DNA of 62,208 bases from Candidatus Anammoxibacter sp. (lineage in GTDB: Bacteria; Planctomycetota; Brocadiia; Brocadiales; Anammoxibacteraceae): positions 1 to 62,208 of the forward strand of contig JAIQZQ010000040.1 of assembly GCA_021777105.1 (NCBI GenBank). Direction: 5' to 3'. The notes below the pieces were generated by a model. That model made no database searches and was not told the origin of the DNA. It saw nothing but the letters and a program-made list of their open reading frames with translations. Shown here piece by piece: positions 36,086 through 45,480 of this stretch. Position 1 is the first letter of the stretch. Each line of letters begins with the position of its first letter. Made by a program: the position numbers and the translations under genes.

Positions 36086-36775
36086 TTAACCTTTAAAATA
36101 TATAAAAAGCGGAATTGATAAAAAGCCCGCGCCCATGGTTACGGCAATGAAAATGCCTATTCCGTAAAGAACCGGGGTGTAGCGTTTATGCCAAGCTCCA
36201 AGTGATTGAAACGCGCTCCAGAAGCCGTGGCTAAGATGAAATCCCAACAAAACCATAACCGCGGTGTAAAGCCCGGCGCAAACAGGATTCTTAAAAGCTT
36301 CGATAACAAGGCGATAAAGGTCTCTAACCACATGGTCGTCAACCATTTTGACATAGCCCTGCTCAATGCCGGGCCCGAATTTAAAATGTATTATATGCGC
36401 AATTATAAAAATGATGATTATAACGCCGGTGTAAATCATTGTGGAGGAGCCGACCGACTTTTTGCTCGGCCCGCCCAATCCTTTCTTCATATAGTAGCCC
36501 ACCGGCCTGGCGCGCTTTTTGCCGATGACGACTGAAAAAGCGATAATTATGTGTATCACAAAAATGGAAAGCAAGCCTAGTTCGGCAATATATAGCAGGC
36601 CGCCAAGGCTCTCAAGTTTATGGGCATACTTATTAAACGCATCGGGCGAGCTTTTAAACAACTGAAGATTTCCCAGCAAATGCGCTATGACGAACATAAC
36701 AAGGGAAAGGGCCGTAACGGCCATTATAATCTTCTTGCCTACCGACGATCTTACGGCAACAATAACCGGCAACAT
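36086..36775 (-). CDS. frdC: fumarate reductase / succinate dehydrogenase cytochrome b
   Basis: A 229-residue integral membrane anchor with five hydrophobic helices, typical of the type-B enzymes (Bacillus SdhC, Wolinella FrdC). His residues likely to bind haem b are in [36 protein letters not shown] and GFHLSHGFW. It links the enzyme to menaquinone. It is the first gene of the frdCAB operon. Confidence 0.92.
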   Translation of the reverse strand: MLPVIVAVRSSVGKKIIMAVTALSLVMFVIAHLLGNLQLFKSSPDAFNKYAHKLESLGGLLYIAELGLLSIFVIHIIIAFSVVIGKKRARPVGYYMKKGLGGPSKKSVGSSTMIYTGVIIIIFIIAHIIHFKFGPGIEQGYVKMVDDHVVRDLYRLVIEAFKNPVCAGLYTAVMVLLGFHLSHGFWSAFQSLGAWHKRYTPVLYGIGIFIAVTMGAGFLSIPLFIYFKG

Positions 36776-36858
36776 ATTTTATATCTCCTAATGGATTACA
36801 CAAAACAACGACACGGCATAAAAGCGGCAGTTTGATGTGGCTTTAAAACCGATTGTCC

Positions 36859-36887
36859 TTGAAAAAAAAATGCAAGGCATATATTAT
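36859..36887 (+). promoter_or_regulatory. sigma-70-like promoter of symporter gene
   Basis: TTGAAA (36859-36864) and TATTAT (36882-36887) separated by 17 bp, about 50 bp upstream of the ATG at 36935. Confidence 0.45.
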
Positions 36888-36934
36888 TACAATCTTTGTA
36901 TCAGATACAACCAAAAACTTAAAGGATTTAAATC

Positions 36935-38161
36935 ATGTCTCATAAACACGCAATGTTTATACTTTACGGCATAATTGCGGGCGTAGTAGCGGGAGGTTTC
37001 ACAGGGTGGCACTTTGGCGAGGGGGCCGTAAAAGTTAAGTGGATAGGCGACCTGTTTCTAGACGCTTTAAAAATGACCATTGTTCCTCTGGTGATCACTT
37101 CTATTATCAGCGGCATAGCTTCGTTGGGTGATATACGCAGGCTCGGCAAACTTGGCGGGATAACTTTGGCATATTATTTCTCAACCACTTTTATTGCAGT
37201 GGCAATCGGACTGGTATTTGTCAACATTATACAGCCCGGCGCCGGCTTGCAACTATCCACGGCGCATTTGCCTGACACTGTCGCGGCCAATGAGAACGCC
37301 GGCATAGGGCATATTTTCCAGACAATGATATCGCCAAACCTGTTTGACGCTGCGGCGCACACAAAAATATTGCCTATTATCCTGTTTTCAATAATGTTTG
37401 CGGCGGCGCTTACAATGCTTGGCAAACCGGGCGAAGTAGTTGTCTCTTTTTTTGACGGGGCAAACAAGGCGATGCTTAAACTTATAGGATGGATAATGTA
37501 TATGGCGCCGATAGGCATCTTCTCTCTGGTTGCGTATCGGCTTGGTAAAGAGGGAGGCGGGGAAGCGTTTATGAATGAAATAACCGCAGTTGGGTGGCAT
37601 GTGGCCACAGTGATAAGCGGGCTTGCGACGCATTTTGTTTTTTTATTAATGGTTATGTTCTTTGTTGCCGGACAAGGTTGGGGATACCTTGTGGGCATGT
37701 TGCGCGCTCTGCTTACCGCGTTCGGCACGGCAAGCTCTTCGGCAACACTGCCTATAACCATGGAGTGCGTCCGCGAAAACAATATAAACGAGCGCGCGGC
37801 CCGTTTCACATTGCCTTTGGGCAGCACAATAAATATGGATGGGACGGCGCTTTACGAAGCGGCGGCGGCCATGTTTATAGCTCAGGCCTATGGCATAGAA
37901 CTTGGAATAAGCGCGCAAATAATCGTGTTTATCACGGCGACGCTTGCCGCCATAGGCGCGGCGGGCATACCTGAAGCCGGGCTGGTAACCATGATTATTG
38001 TGCTAAACGCAGTGGGTTTGCCGCTTGAAGGGATTGGGATACTTTTGGCAGTGGACTGGTTTCTGGACAGGTTTCGCACAACAATCAACGTCTGGGGCGA
38101 CGCGGTGGGCGCGGCTGTCGCGCACCGTTTTATGCCTAATGATAGGGATGCGCAATCATGA
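36935..38161 (+). CDS. gltP: dicarboxylate/glutamate:cation symporter (DAACS)
   Basis: A 408-residue carrier of the DAACS (GltP/DctA) family in the inner membrane. Family motifs seen: TASSSATLPITMECVR (the serine-rich hairpin HP1), GSTINMDGTALYEAAAAMFI (TM7) and AAIGAAGIPEAGLVTM (HP2). It uses a proton or sodium gradient to import glutamate, aspartate or C4-dicarboxylates. It is divergent from frdCAB, which uses fumarate and succinate, so C4 import is a reasonable guess for the substrate. AAAGGA precedes the ATG. Confidence 0.93.
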   Translation: MSHKHAMFILYGIIAGVVAGGFTGWHFGEGAVKVKWIGDLFLDALKMTIVPLVITSIISGIASLGDIRRLGKLGGITLAYYFSTTFIAVAIGLVFVNIIQPGAGLQLSTAHLPDTVAANENAGIGHIFQTMISPNLFDAAAHTKILPIILFSIMFAAALTMLGKPGEVVVSFFDGANKAMLKLIGWIMYMAPIGIFSLVAYRLGKEGGGEAFMNEITAVGWHVATVISGLATHFVFLLMVMFFVAGQGWGYLVGMLRALLTAFGTASSSATLPITMECVRENNINERAARFTLPLGSTINMDGTALYEAAAAMFIAQAYGIELGISAQIIVFITATLAAIGAAGIPEAGLVTMIIVLNAVGLPLEGIGILLAVDWFLDRFRTTINVWGDAVGAAVAHRFMPNDRDAQS

Positions 38162-38204
38162 AACAAATGGGTTCACTACAAAACCGCGCCGTCCTAAAAC
38201 AAAA

Positions 38205-38249
38205 AAGGCCGCCTGAATCATGCTAATATTGCGGATTCAAGGCGGCCTT
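38205..38249 (+). terminator. rho-independent terminator after symporter
   Basis: AAGGCCGCCTGAATC and GGATTCAAGGCGGCCTT form a stem of about 15 bp with one bulge around a 14-base loop, followed by TCTATTTCT. It lies between convergent genes and is flanked by A on the other side, so it may work both ways. Confidence 0.8.
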
Positions 38250-38311
38250 CTATTTCTAATGCCGGCGCTACCTTGCAGATTGCGCCGGAGATCTCCTTAT
38301 GTCTTCCTATT

Positions 38312-41296
38312 TTACTCCTGAGTAATAACAACCGACCCGGCGTCTTTTGCTTTAAATATAATCTCCCCGTTTCTGGTTCTAAACCCAAACTTGAACTGAA
38401 ATTCAGCCGTGCCCGTAGGCCCTGTTTTTTTATTTTTAGGACTTACCTTTGCGCCTTTTCCTTTGGCCGACGCCTGTATTTGCGCGCCCGATACAGGGGC
38501 GCCGTTCTTGTCCAAAACCGTCACAAAAGCTATATTCTTTCGTAAAGATCTTTTGGCTGATTTCGGCTCCACTTCCATGAACATACCATCGCCTTCAATC
38601 GGCGTAGGGGTTGGCGTTCCAACAACGTCCTTTTCCATCTCTATATTCAATATAACAGTCTTTGAAATCTTGACTTTAACATTTTTAAGAACATCCTCAA
38701 ATCCCTCCCTGGTTGCAAGCGCCGTATACTCGCCTTCAGGAACCTGAATGAAATAGGAACCGTCCTTTGAGGTTGAAACCTCGGCAATTGCAATATCATC
38801 GCTTTTAAGGGCTATCTTTGCCCCGGATATCGCGGATTTGCTCTTTTGCTCAATCGCCTTGCCTTTGACAAAGCCGGGAACTATTCCGCCGGACATCGCC
38901 ACAAAAGCCGGTTTTGTAACCGTGTCAACCCCTTTGGCGTTTTGAACAGTCAGGCTTACTGTAAACGCCTCATCCGGCGAGCCTGTATATGTGTGCACAG
39001 GGTCCTTTTCCGCGCTCTTTTCGCTGTTGTCGCCAAAGTCCCATTCAAACGCGGTTAAGTTATCGTCAGGGGAAGACGATATATCCGCAAATTTGACGGT
39101 CAACGAATTTTCACCCTTTTCAGCGGTTACGCCAAAGAGAGACGCTTTGCTTTTACCATTAGTGAGAACCGATAACCGATTACTGATTACCGAATCAAGG
39201 TCGTCGTCAAGAGTCCTCTTATTTACCGCAAACGCCGCTGTAGGCGAGTCGCCTTCTGTTACCGTTACAAGATTTGTTTTGGTTTCCAGTGATGTCCCGT
39301 TCTTTCCGCTTACCGAAAGTTTAACTGTAAACTGCCCCGGGGTTTTAAAAATGTGAACCGGATTTTTTTCAGAGCGTGACTCTTTGTCGCCAAACTCCCA
39401 TGTGTGGTTCGCTATCTCGCCGCTTGAAAGGTCAAAGAAGTGGACTGTAAACGGCGCGTTGCCGGTCAACGGCTCCGCCGCAAATGCGGCAGTCGGCCCC
39501 TCGCCTTCCTGCACGGTTATCAAATTAATCTTCTCTTCAAGTCCGTTTCCGTTTGCCCCGCTTACAAGCAGTTTCGGGTTGTAAAAGCCGGCTGCGAGAT
39601 AGTTGTGAGCCGGATTTCTCAGGCTGCTTACAGCGCCGTCTCCAAAGCTCCATGTCCAGTTTGAAACATTGCCTGCTGATAAATCCTTGAATTGAACATT
39701 AAGCGGGCCGAATCCGGTTAAAGGGCTTGCCTCAAATTCCGCTTTAGGCGGCCCCTCGCTCTCTATATTTATCAGGTTTGTTTTAGTCTCAATATCTGTT
39801 CCAGATTGATTGCTAACCATTAAAGTAACAGTGTAAATGCCCGGTATTTTATATGTGTATTTAGGGCTCTCTTTAGAGCTTGATCCGCCGTCGCCGAACA
39901 GCCACGCAGAGCTTGACGGTTTGCCGGTTGAGAGGTTGTTAAACTGAACATCAAGCGGCGCAAACCCGCCTGTTGGGTTGGCGTTAAACTCGGCGGTTGG
40001 TTCTGGCAAATCGTCAATTGTCACAAGATTAGTCTGTTTAAGTTCGTTTGTGCCGCATTTAGCGGTAATTTTCAGCGTTACACTGAACACTCCGGTTATC
40101 TCGTACTCGTGAGCAGGGTTCTGCTTGTCGCTGACGTCGTCGTCTCCGAAATCCCATTGCCACCCTGAGGGGTCGCCGGTTGAAAGGTCTGTAAATTGCA
40201 CCCTAAGCGGCGCAAAGCCGGATGTCTTGTCCGCGTTAAATGCCGCGTTGCAGTCGCCTCCTATATCTTCCACATCTATCAGGCTCTTTTGTTCGCTTGT
40301 GTCGCATCCGCCTTGATTACAAACCTTTAAAGTTACGTTAAAATCGCCTTTAGATTTATATGTGTGAGTCGGATTCTGCTTGTCGCTAACGTCGCCGTCT
40401 CCAAATTTCCACTGCCAACTTGTGGGTTTGCCTGTTGACTTATCCTCAAAATTTACCGTCAATGGAGCAAAACCGCTAATCGGGTTAGCCTCAAACTTAG
40501 CCCTTGGCGCGACTATTTCAGGAGTCGGCGTTGGACTCGGCGTCGGCGTTATGCCGGGAGTAGGCGTTGGCGTCACGCCTGGCGACGGAGTTGGACTTGG
40601 CGTTGGACTCGGAGTCGGCGTTATACCCGGAGTAGGTGTAGGCGTCACTCCAGGCGATGGAGTTGGACTTGGCGTCGGCGTCGCTGTTTCACTCGGTGTA
40701 GGCGTTGGCGTAGCCGCAACTGCAAACCAGTTTGTGTTGTTGCTTGCCGCTTCATCACCTGTTGAACTCAAAGGGTTAATCGCGTTAACATTAATGTTGT
40801 TTGAATCTTTTACATCAACAAACGATATGTTGCGCGTTCCTGAAGGGTTTACAAGCCATTGCGTTCCGTCAACCGTGCTGCGAAGTTTAATCAGATTGCC
40901 GGACGCGCCAACCATTGTCCACGCGCCGGTTATGGTTTGCGTCTTGCCCGCTTCAAAATTCAGCTGCTTGCCGGCCTGCGTGGAGGCAAAGTTGACAAAT
41001 GTATTTGCGCCGGTTATGGTTGAGGCAACCGCCCCGGTAAACGTCACTGAGCCGCCTGTTCCGGCGTTAAACGAGCCGGAGTTGGCCCAATCGCCTTCAA
41101 GTTGTATTGAGCCTGTGGTCGTCTGCAATGAGCCTGCATTTGAGATATGGCCGTCGGTTTTCAATGCGGCGTCATTCAGGTTGACTGCAATATCCGAGGC
41201 TGTAATTAAGCCCGCGGCTTGCAAATAGCCGCCAAATAAGACCATGCAGATTATTGCGGACAACAATAACACAACGCTAAATCTTCTCCTCAACAT
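38312..41296 (-). CDS. large PKD-repeat surface protein
   Basis: A 994-residue exported protein. After a signal peptide ([19 protein letters not shown]) comes a beta-rich domain (about 25-185, with [19 protein letters not shown]), then a Pro/Thr/Ser linker of about 70 residues. Six PKD domains follow, each with an FGDG-like core ([20 protein letters not shown] and relatives). Next is a carboxypeptidase-regulatory-like beta sandwich ([20 protein letters not shown]) and a Big_1-like Ig domain ([20 protein letters not shown]). No sorting signal is visible at the C-terminus. Such proteins act in adhesion, sheath or matrix binding. Confidence 0.9.
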   Translation of the reverse strand: MLRRRFSVVLLLSAIICMVLFGGYLQAAGLITASDIAVNLNDAALKTDGHISNAGSLQTTTGSIQLEGDWANSGSFNAGTGGSVTFTGAVASTITGANTFVNFASTQAGKQLNFEAGKTQTITGAWTMVGASGNLIKLRSTVDGTQWLVNPSGTRNISFVDVKDSNNINVNAINPLSSTGDEAASNNTNWFAVAATPTPTPSETATPTPSPTPSPGVTPTPTPGITPTPSPTPSPTPSPGVTPTPTPGITPTPSPTPTPEIVAPRAKFEANPISGFAPLTVNFEDKSTGKPTSWQWKFGDGDVSDKQNPTHTYKSKGDFNVTLKVCNQGGCDTSEQKSLIDVEDIGGDCNAAFNADKTSGFAPLRVQFTDLSTGDPSGWQWDFGDDDVSDKQNPAHEYEITGVFSVTLKITAKCGTNELKQTNLVTIDDLPEPTAEFNANPTGGFAPLDVQFNNLSTGKPSSSAWLFGDGGSSSKESPKYTYKIPGIYTVTLMVSNQSGTDIETKTNLINIESEGPPKAEFEASPLTGFGPLNVQFKDLSAGNVSNWTWSFGDGAVSSLRNPAHNYLAAGFYNPKLLVSGANGNGLEEKINLITVQEGEGPTAAFAAEPLTGNAPFTVHFFDLSSGEIANHTWEFGDKESRSEKNPVHIFKTPGQFTVKLSVSGKNGTSLETKTNLVTVTEGDSPTAAFAVNKRTLDDDLDSVISNRLSVLTNGKSKASLFGVTAEKGENSLTVKFADISSSPDDNLTAFEWDFGDNSEKSAEKDPVHTYTGSPDEAFTVSLTVQNAKGVDTVTKPAFVAMSGGIVPGFVKGKAIEQKSKSAISGAKIALKSDDIAIAEVSTSKDGSYFIQVPEGEYTALATREGFEDVLKNVKVKISKTVILNIEMEKDVVGTPTPTPIEGDGMFMEVEPKSAKRSLRKNIAFVTVLDKNGAPVSGAQIQASAKGKGAKVSPKNKKTGPTGTAEFQFKFGFRTRNGEIIFKAKDAGSVVITQE
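40522..40713. repeat. tandem repeat coding the Pro/Thr linker
   Basis: A short-period tandem (GGCGTTGGACTCGG-like units) coding for PTPTPS and [12 protein letters not shown] on the minus strand. One longer unit is present twice. Slippage can change the linker length. Confidence 0.75.
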
Positions 41297-41345
41297 AACT
41301 TTTTTTCTCCTTTTTTAAATTTAGATATAATTGTCATTATAAAAA

Positions 41346-41525
41346 ACTCTAGATGGAGCAATCTTGTAGATTGCTTTTGCCGGCTCAGACTTGTAGTCTG
41401 AACCGAAACGTTTTATGAACCATTTGCGTCTTGTTTAAGTTAACCGTGTTTCACGCGAATAAAAAAACCTTTGAAGCTGTCAACATGACTGCTCCAGCCA
41501 ATGACTGCTCCAGCCATGTTGAATA
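41346..41525. repeat. repeat family B, copy 2
   Basis: The arrangement is GAGCAATCTTGTAGATTGCT (hairpin), TCAGACT-TGT-AGTCTGA (hairpin), AACCGAAACGTTTTATGAAC, then ACATGACTGCTCCAGCCA and a second ATGACTGCTCCAGCCA. The AACCGAAACGTTT block is shared with the copies at 45481 and 46025. Confidence 0.65.
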
Positions 41526-41527
41526 CT

Positions 41528-42067
41528 TCATTTTTTGTCATCCTTATAAAATCTTTTCCACGCTTTTAGAAGATTCAGTGTCTTAATGCGATCAATATTA
41601 TATGACTTGATCATCTCCTCGCATAATATATACACTTTATTATTTTCTGTTAAATCGCATTCCAAGCTCTGGACTGAACTTGTGGCAGTATCATCTTTAT
41701 TATTTGTGTTTGAAGCAATATTTGCCTTTTCTGTGTAAATATCCCTGATTTGTTCCAGAAAAACAATCATTTTGTTACAGCTCTCCATTACATTATTTAA
41801 TGTTCCCATTGCCTTTTCAGGCTCTTCAAACCTTTGTGTATGCGCGCTTGCAATTTGAATTGGAATATTAAGCGATAATTCGCAAAATTCTCTTTCATAA
41901 CTATATTGCTTTTCTGCTAAAAAGGGTTGTATGTGTTTTATTATTTTTATTGCAATCTCCTGCGCCCTTTGATATATCTCTAAATCTCTGAAACCACGTA
42001 TAGGCTTCTTTGTTTTGTATCTTCTTTTAGGACTATAAGCGCTTTTTGCCGGTATTCTGTTATACAT
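41528..42067 (-). CDS. four-helix-bundle protein (23S IVS-like)
   Basis: A 179-residue protein. After a basic N-terminus there is FRDLEIYQRAQEIAIKIIKH, which opens the four-helix-bundle/S23 family (proteins often found in 23S rRNA intervening sequences or beside unrelated genes). REFCELSLNIPIQIASAHTQ and LNNVMESCNKMIVFLEQIR give further helices. Its role in other genomes is unclear; an RNA- or protein-binding function is supposed. It extends past the usual length by about 50 residues, mostly Asp/Asn/Ser. Confidence 0.82.
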   Translation of the reverse strand: MYNRIPAKSAYSPKRRYKTKKPIRGFRDLEIYQRAQEIAIKIIKHIQPFLAEKQYSYEREFCELSLNIPIQIASAHTQRFEEPEKAMGTLNNVMESCNKMIVFLEQIRDIYTEKANIASNTNNKDDTATSSVQSLECDLTENNKVYILCEEMIKSYNIDRIKTLNLLKAWKRFYKDDKK

Positions 42068-42137
42068 AATTTTGTATATTAGAAATCATAACTGAGCCTT
42101 TTATTCTGCTGAAAAGCTCTAAATTGTTGCGAAATCC

Positions 42138-43355
42138 TTATTTTTTCACAATTTTTGTTTTGCGACTAGTTCTTCTTTTCTTTTTATATACTACATGCAA
42201 CGGAAAAAACTCATAATAAACTTCCTGATCAAACCAGGCGCATTTGAATTCATACAACCTCAAACCAGTTAACCTGCTCAACATTAACGCATACAATGTC
42301 AACTGGGCCACCGCATTTACCTTTCTTGCATTCGGTTTATAATCCAGTATATGTATAGAACCATTCCTTACCTGTAAAATATCAATATGTCCTGTTATAT
42401 AATCATTTATCTCCAGTGGAATCTCAAACTTTAACTCTCTTTGTAGATGCGCAAGGTCGTCTTTGTCAAAATAAACCGGCAGTTCAGTAGCGACAGTAAC
42501 AGAATCATTAGCGAGCATAAATTTTTGCAACGTATCGTGCCTTAACTTGTTGTCTGTAACTGCCTGCAAGACCAGTTCAGCCAACCTTACAGCATAGTTT
42601 TTCTTTTCGCTAATCCTTACTTCATCAAGGTTAAACACATCTTTTGTTTCGGAAGCGCGCTTAGCGTTTTTGAACATTTGATGCGGACAATCTGATATTA
42701 CACAATCAAGCAGTTCTTTCAATGCTGTGAATTTGTAATGCTTGTATTCTTCCAGAACCAAACACATTTTTGCCTTATGATATCGAAAATGATAAATCTG
42801 TCTATGGAACATTTTTGAGCTTTCGACAATCTGATGCGGACTATATAATTTCAGGCCATACGCCCTCATTTTTGTATATGAGCACAAATCTTCAAGCTCT
42901 TTTACCCAGCCGGCAAGCGTCCTTGGATCCACTTTTAAGCCATAACTTAATTCCAGAAACCTTATGCTCTGTTCTAATGAAAATCCTACGTTAAAATAAC
43001 TTATGCCATCCAATAGCATTCGCGCCGGGTACTGCTTCCCCTTTAGGGTTTGACCGGTAAACGTCTTTTTACAATCATTGCACAAGTATAGCTGCGCTTC
43101 TTCATGTTTCTTTTTTCTCTTTCCGCGCTTAACAATATTTTTCCCGCTGCAATAAACGCAGCAGTCAACTATAATAATATTCGCGGCCGGCAGTTTGTTT
43201 GTTTCGCCGTTTTTTTTAACTTCCTGCTTTTCTTTTAAATCGTTTTCCTTATTATGAAAATGGCTTAAAAATATTGATTCGGGTGAAACCTCTTTTGCGG
43301 CTCCATTTCTTTTAACATCTTCATTTTTGGTATCACGATTTTTACTATTTTCCAT
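42138..43355 (-). CDS. zinc-ribbon/HTH - PD-(D/E)XK nuclease fusion
   Basis: A 405-residue protein of unusual build. Residues 60-100 form a transposase-type zinc ribbon (CVYC at 66-69, CNDC at 92-95, followed by KKTFTGQ). Residues 105-165 look like a helix-turn-helix (LEQSIRFLELSYGLKVDPRT, then LAGWVKELEDL). Residues 285-380 hold a RecB/Cas4-like nuclease core: a Glu at 291, GHID at 322-325, ILDYKPN with D338 and K340, then QLTLYALM with Gln 351 and Tyr 355. All expected residues of the PD-(D/E)XK site are present. The ATG at 43355 is used; a GTG at 43367 is also in frame. Five iterons lie at and upstream of the start. It could be a transposon- or plasmid-related endonuclease. Confidence 0.8.
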   Translation of the reverse strand: MENSKNRDTKNEDVKRNGAAKEVSPESIFLSHFHNKENDLKEKQEVKKNGETNKLPAANIIIVDCCVYCSGKNIVKRGKRKKKHEEAQLYLCNDCKKTFTGQTLKGKQYPARMLLDGISYFNVGFSLEQSIRFLELSYGLKVDPRTLAGWVKELEDLCSYTKMRAYGLKLYSPHQIVESSKMFHRQIYHFRYHKAKMCLVLEEYKHYKFTALKELLDCVISDCPHQMFKNAKRASETKDVFNLDEVRISEKKNYAVRLAELVLQAVTDNKLRHDTLQKFMLANDSVTVATELPVYFDKDDLAHLQRELKFEIPLEINDYITGHIDILQVRNGSIHILDYKPNARKVNAVAQLTLYALMLSRLTGLRLYEFKCAWFDQEVYYEFFPLHVVYKKKRRTSRKTKIVKK

Positions 43356-43462
43356 TTTCCATATCACGATTTTTGCTCAACATTCTCATTCTATATCACG
43401 ACTTTTGCATTTTAATGCAGTCATATATCACGATTATTGCCTTTTTATATCACGATTTTTGC
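43330..43462 (+). repeat. helically phased iterons (5 copies)
   Basis: Five direct copies of ATATCACGATTTTTGC, at about 43330, 43361, 43393, 43425 and 43447; two are identical and the others differ by one to three bases. Start-to-start distances are 31, 32, 32 and 22 bp, near whole turns of DNA, so all sites face the same side. The first copy is inside the nuclease-fusion gene (coding KNRDT), the second spans its upstream edge. Iterons normally bind a Rep or a regulator; self-regulation by the fusion protein's zinc/HTH part is possible. Confidence 0.8.
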
Positions 43463-43560
43463 AAACAATCCGGAAAAATGGCAATTTCGAGAGTAACAAT
43501 AATACATTTTTGTAACATTTAAAAGAAAACCAGGCGTATTTTTGGAATTCTAAGCCCAAT

Positions 43561-43633
43561 ATCTCACGAGTTTCACGGTTAAAATCTCACAAGTTTTGTA
43601 GATTTCAGCCGTTTTTTGCAAAACTCGTGAGAT
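43561..43633. repeat. 13-bp inverted repeat related to iterons
   Basis: ATCTCACGAGTTT at 43561-43573 and its exact complement at 43621-43633. Between them is a near-copy AATCTCACAAGTTTT (43582-43596). The motif differs from the iteron by few bases (ATxTCACGAxTTT), so it may be a second binding array for the same protein. Confidence 0.7.
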
Positions 43634-43701
43634 AAAAAATTCCTTTCAATTTTACAAAACCAAAACAGAAAAAGATAACTAAAAGCGCATATGAAAAACC
43701 G

Positions 43702-44940
43702 CTATTGCCTGACGTTAAGTAAAGCTTCTACTTTAGCCAATCGGGACTCCAGGGCCTTATTTTGCTTATTAAGCTGTTCTATGTAAATGTGCGCCTTCTC
43801 AAGCTCTTCTACTATTCCTTTGCGATGAGAGCCTACCTCAACTACCTCTAAGCCGTTTTCATCCGCCTTCGCTCCTGGTATCGCTTTAAGATGCTTCTCC
43901 TTCCACATAAACTCAGAATGGGACTCTATCGACTCAAGTTTGTAATCATCCGCAAAAACATAATCCGCATGCAATGACGACCCACGCTGAAAAATTGTCC
44001 CGTTTACATCTAACTTGCCTTGGGGGTTCGTCGTGCCTATGCCGACGTTGCCTGCTGCTGTTATTCTGACACGCTCTCCAAAGCCGCTGCTGTCAGTCCA
44101 GAAAGATAAATCACTACTAGTTGAACCTAAAATCCCCCCAGCTGAAATATCATACCCAAGGAATGCTCCATGTACACCACTTGCTCTCGTAGCATGAACT
44201 GTGCGAAATGCATTACCAATAAAATTCTCTCCATCTTTTTGAACATGTAATGGTGTTATTGGCCCAGTCGTACCAATGCCGACGTTGCCGCTTGAATTTA
44301 TAGCCATATGACCAGAGCCACCGTCACCTGAAAATAATATTTTTTGATTTTGTGCACGTATAGTTAAATCGCCAACCGCAGAACCAGAAATAACATCACC
44401 CGCAGATGCTGCTAGAGCGATAAAAGCTTTATCGGTTGAGCCTTGTCTCAGATTAATGTCAACTTTCCCATTATCACTTGCTTGTAACAGAAGCTCAGCT
44501 TTGGAGGCACTACCATCTATATGCAATGCAGCTCCTGGAGCCGTCGTGCCAATGCCGACGTTGCCGCTGTTATCCACAAACACAGAGTCTGCCTTGCTTC
44601 CATCTGCCGAATCCAGCGAATGACCATCTCCCGAACCGCCGCCTGCGGCGGCGGCTGTGGTTTGTGACGTTCCATCCGGAAACTTTAACGCATTGCCTGT
44701 GCCTGATATCTTTACATTGCCCGTTACCTCAAGCTTCTCCGTGGGCGACGTGTTGCCTATGCCCACATTGCCGTCTCCTCTGGCCCTGAATAACGTAGTG
44801 TTCCCGACCTCCTCTTTTACTGAAAACCCGCTGCCTGTTGTATTGTCCTTAAGAACAATCTCCGCCTCGCCCGCGTATAACGCGCCCGCAAACCCCATAG
44901 AACCCGCCAATACGCCCGCCAATAAATATTTCTTTACCAT
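43702..44940 (-). CDS. secreted fibre-like repeat protein
   Basis: A 412-residue exported protein with a signal peptide (MVKKYLLAGVLAGSMGFAGA). Its body has four or more GNVGIGTTxP repeats (GDGNVGIGNTSPTEKLEV; SGNVGIGTTAPGAALHID; SGNVGIGTTGP; AGNVGIGTTNPQGKLDVN) alternating with beta-type stretches. The C-terminus (ELEKAHIYIEQLNKQNKALE) is a coiled coil. It resembles trimeric tail-fibre and surface-appendage proteins of environmental bacteria. The region before the coil (ESHSEFMWKEKHLKAIPGAK) occupies the place of an intramolecular chaperone but does not match the S74 peptidase by eye. Confidence 0.78.
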   Translation of the reverse strand: MVKKYLLAGVLAGSMGFAGALYAGEAEIVLKDNTTGSGFSVKEEVGNTTLFRARGDGNVGIGNTSPTEKLEVTGNVKISGTGNALKFPDGTSQTTAAAAGGGSGDGHSLDSADGSKADSVFVDNSGNVGIGTTAPGAALHIDGSASKAELLLQASDNGKVDINLRQGSTDKAFIALAASAGDVISGSAVGDLTIRAQNQKILFSGDGGSGHMAINSSGNVGIGTTGPITPLHVQKDGENFIGNAFRTVHATRASGVHGAFLGYDISAGGILGSTSSDLSFWTDSSGFGERVRITAAGNVGIGTTNPQGKLDVNGTIFQRGSSLHADYVFADDYKLESIESHSEFMWKEKHLKAIPGAKADENGLEVVEVGSHRKGIVEELEKAHIYIEQLNKQNKALESRLAKVEALLNVRQ

Positions 44941-44977
44941 ATTCCTTGCCTTCCTTTTAAAAAAAAATGAAAATCAA

Positions 44978-45361
44978 TTACAAAACCCCTGCGTGTTTTA
45001 GTTCTTCTTTCAGGTCAGGGTGTTTTTCTGAATAGCCGATTAAGGCATTCTCTAAAGCATCGTGTCTCTTTACCGCCGGAGCCAATGCTGTTCTGCGATC
45101 CCAAAGGACAAATCCGATTAAGGCAAATATTCCGGTAAAAATAATCCCAAATCCCCACAATACTAAATTACCTAGATTATCAAAACGCCTATTAAAGTCA
45201 TCCTTAACATCATTTAAACGATTATCAAGGTTAGCCTGGCCGGCTTTCAGTTCCACAAGAGACTCAATTATTTCCCTGTCGGTTAAATCAGGCCCTGCCT
45301 CAAAGGCCAATGCATTTGCGCTATACGCAAAAAGAACCAAAAACAAGAATATATATTTCAT
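44978..45361 (-). CDS. small membrane protein with coiled coil
   Basis: A 127-residue protein: signal peptide (FLFLVLFAYSANALAFEA), a coiled-coil-like helix (LKAGQANLDNRLNDVKDDFN), a membrane segment (VLWGFGIIFTGIFALIGFVL) and a polar C-terminus. No family assigned. Its ATG abuts the stop of the 23-residue gene at 45362, with AGGAGG within that gene as RBS. Downstream on the same strand is the fibre-like protein gene, 37 bp away, so the three may form an operon. Confidence 0.7.
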   Translation of the reverse strand: MKYIFLFLVLFAYSANALAFEAGPDLTDREIIESLVELKAGQANLDNRLNDVKDDFNRRFDNLGNLVLWGFGIIFTGIFALIGFVLWDRRTALAPAVKRHDALENALIGYSEKHPDLKEELKHAGVL

Positions 45362-45433
45362 TTAAGAGCCTCCTGCCATTTGCAACAACCCGCCAACTAA
45401 ACCTGCGCCCGTCAACAAATATCCCTTTAACAT
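45362..45433 (-). CDS. 23-residue hydrophobic microprotein
   Basis: An ATG at 45433 preceded by GAAGGGGGTGG begins MLKGYLLTGAGLVGGLLQMA, ending GGS, with its TAA directly against the ATG of the membrane-protein gene. The product is a Gly/Leu-rich membrane-spanning peptide. Its last codons (GCA GGA GGC) supply the RBS of the next gene, so translation looks coupled. It could be a leader peptide, a small membrane subunit or a type-I-like peptide; it is too short to classify. Confidence 0.5.
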   Translation of the reverse strand: MLKGYLLTGAGLVGGLLQMAGGS

Positions 45434-45480
45434 TTTTCCACCCCCTTCTTTTTTGCAAAAATAAAATATAGACTAAATAT

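Noticed and set aside
40380..41228. 282-codon plus-strand frame with Gly/Val repeats
   Set aside because: It is the complement of the Pro/Thr linker and PKD gene; an artefact of the tandem repeat.
43330..43462. The iterons as a small CRISPR array
   Set aside because: Repeats are only 16 bp with 6-16-bp gaps, degenerate, and overlap a coding start; no Cas genes.
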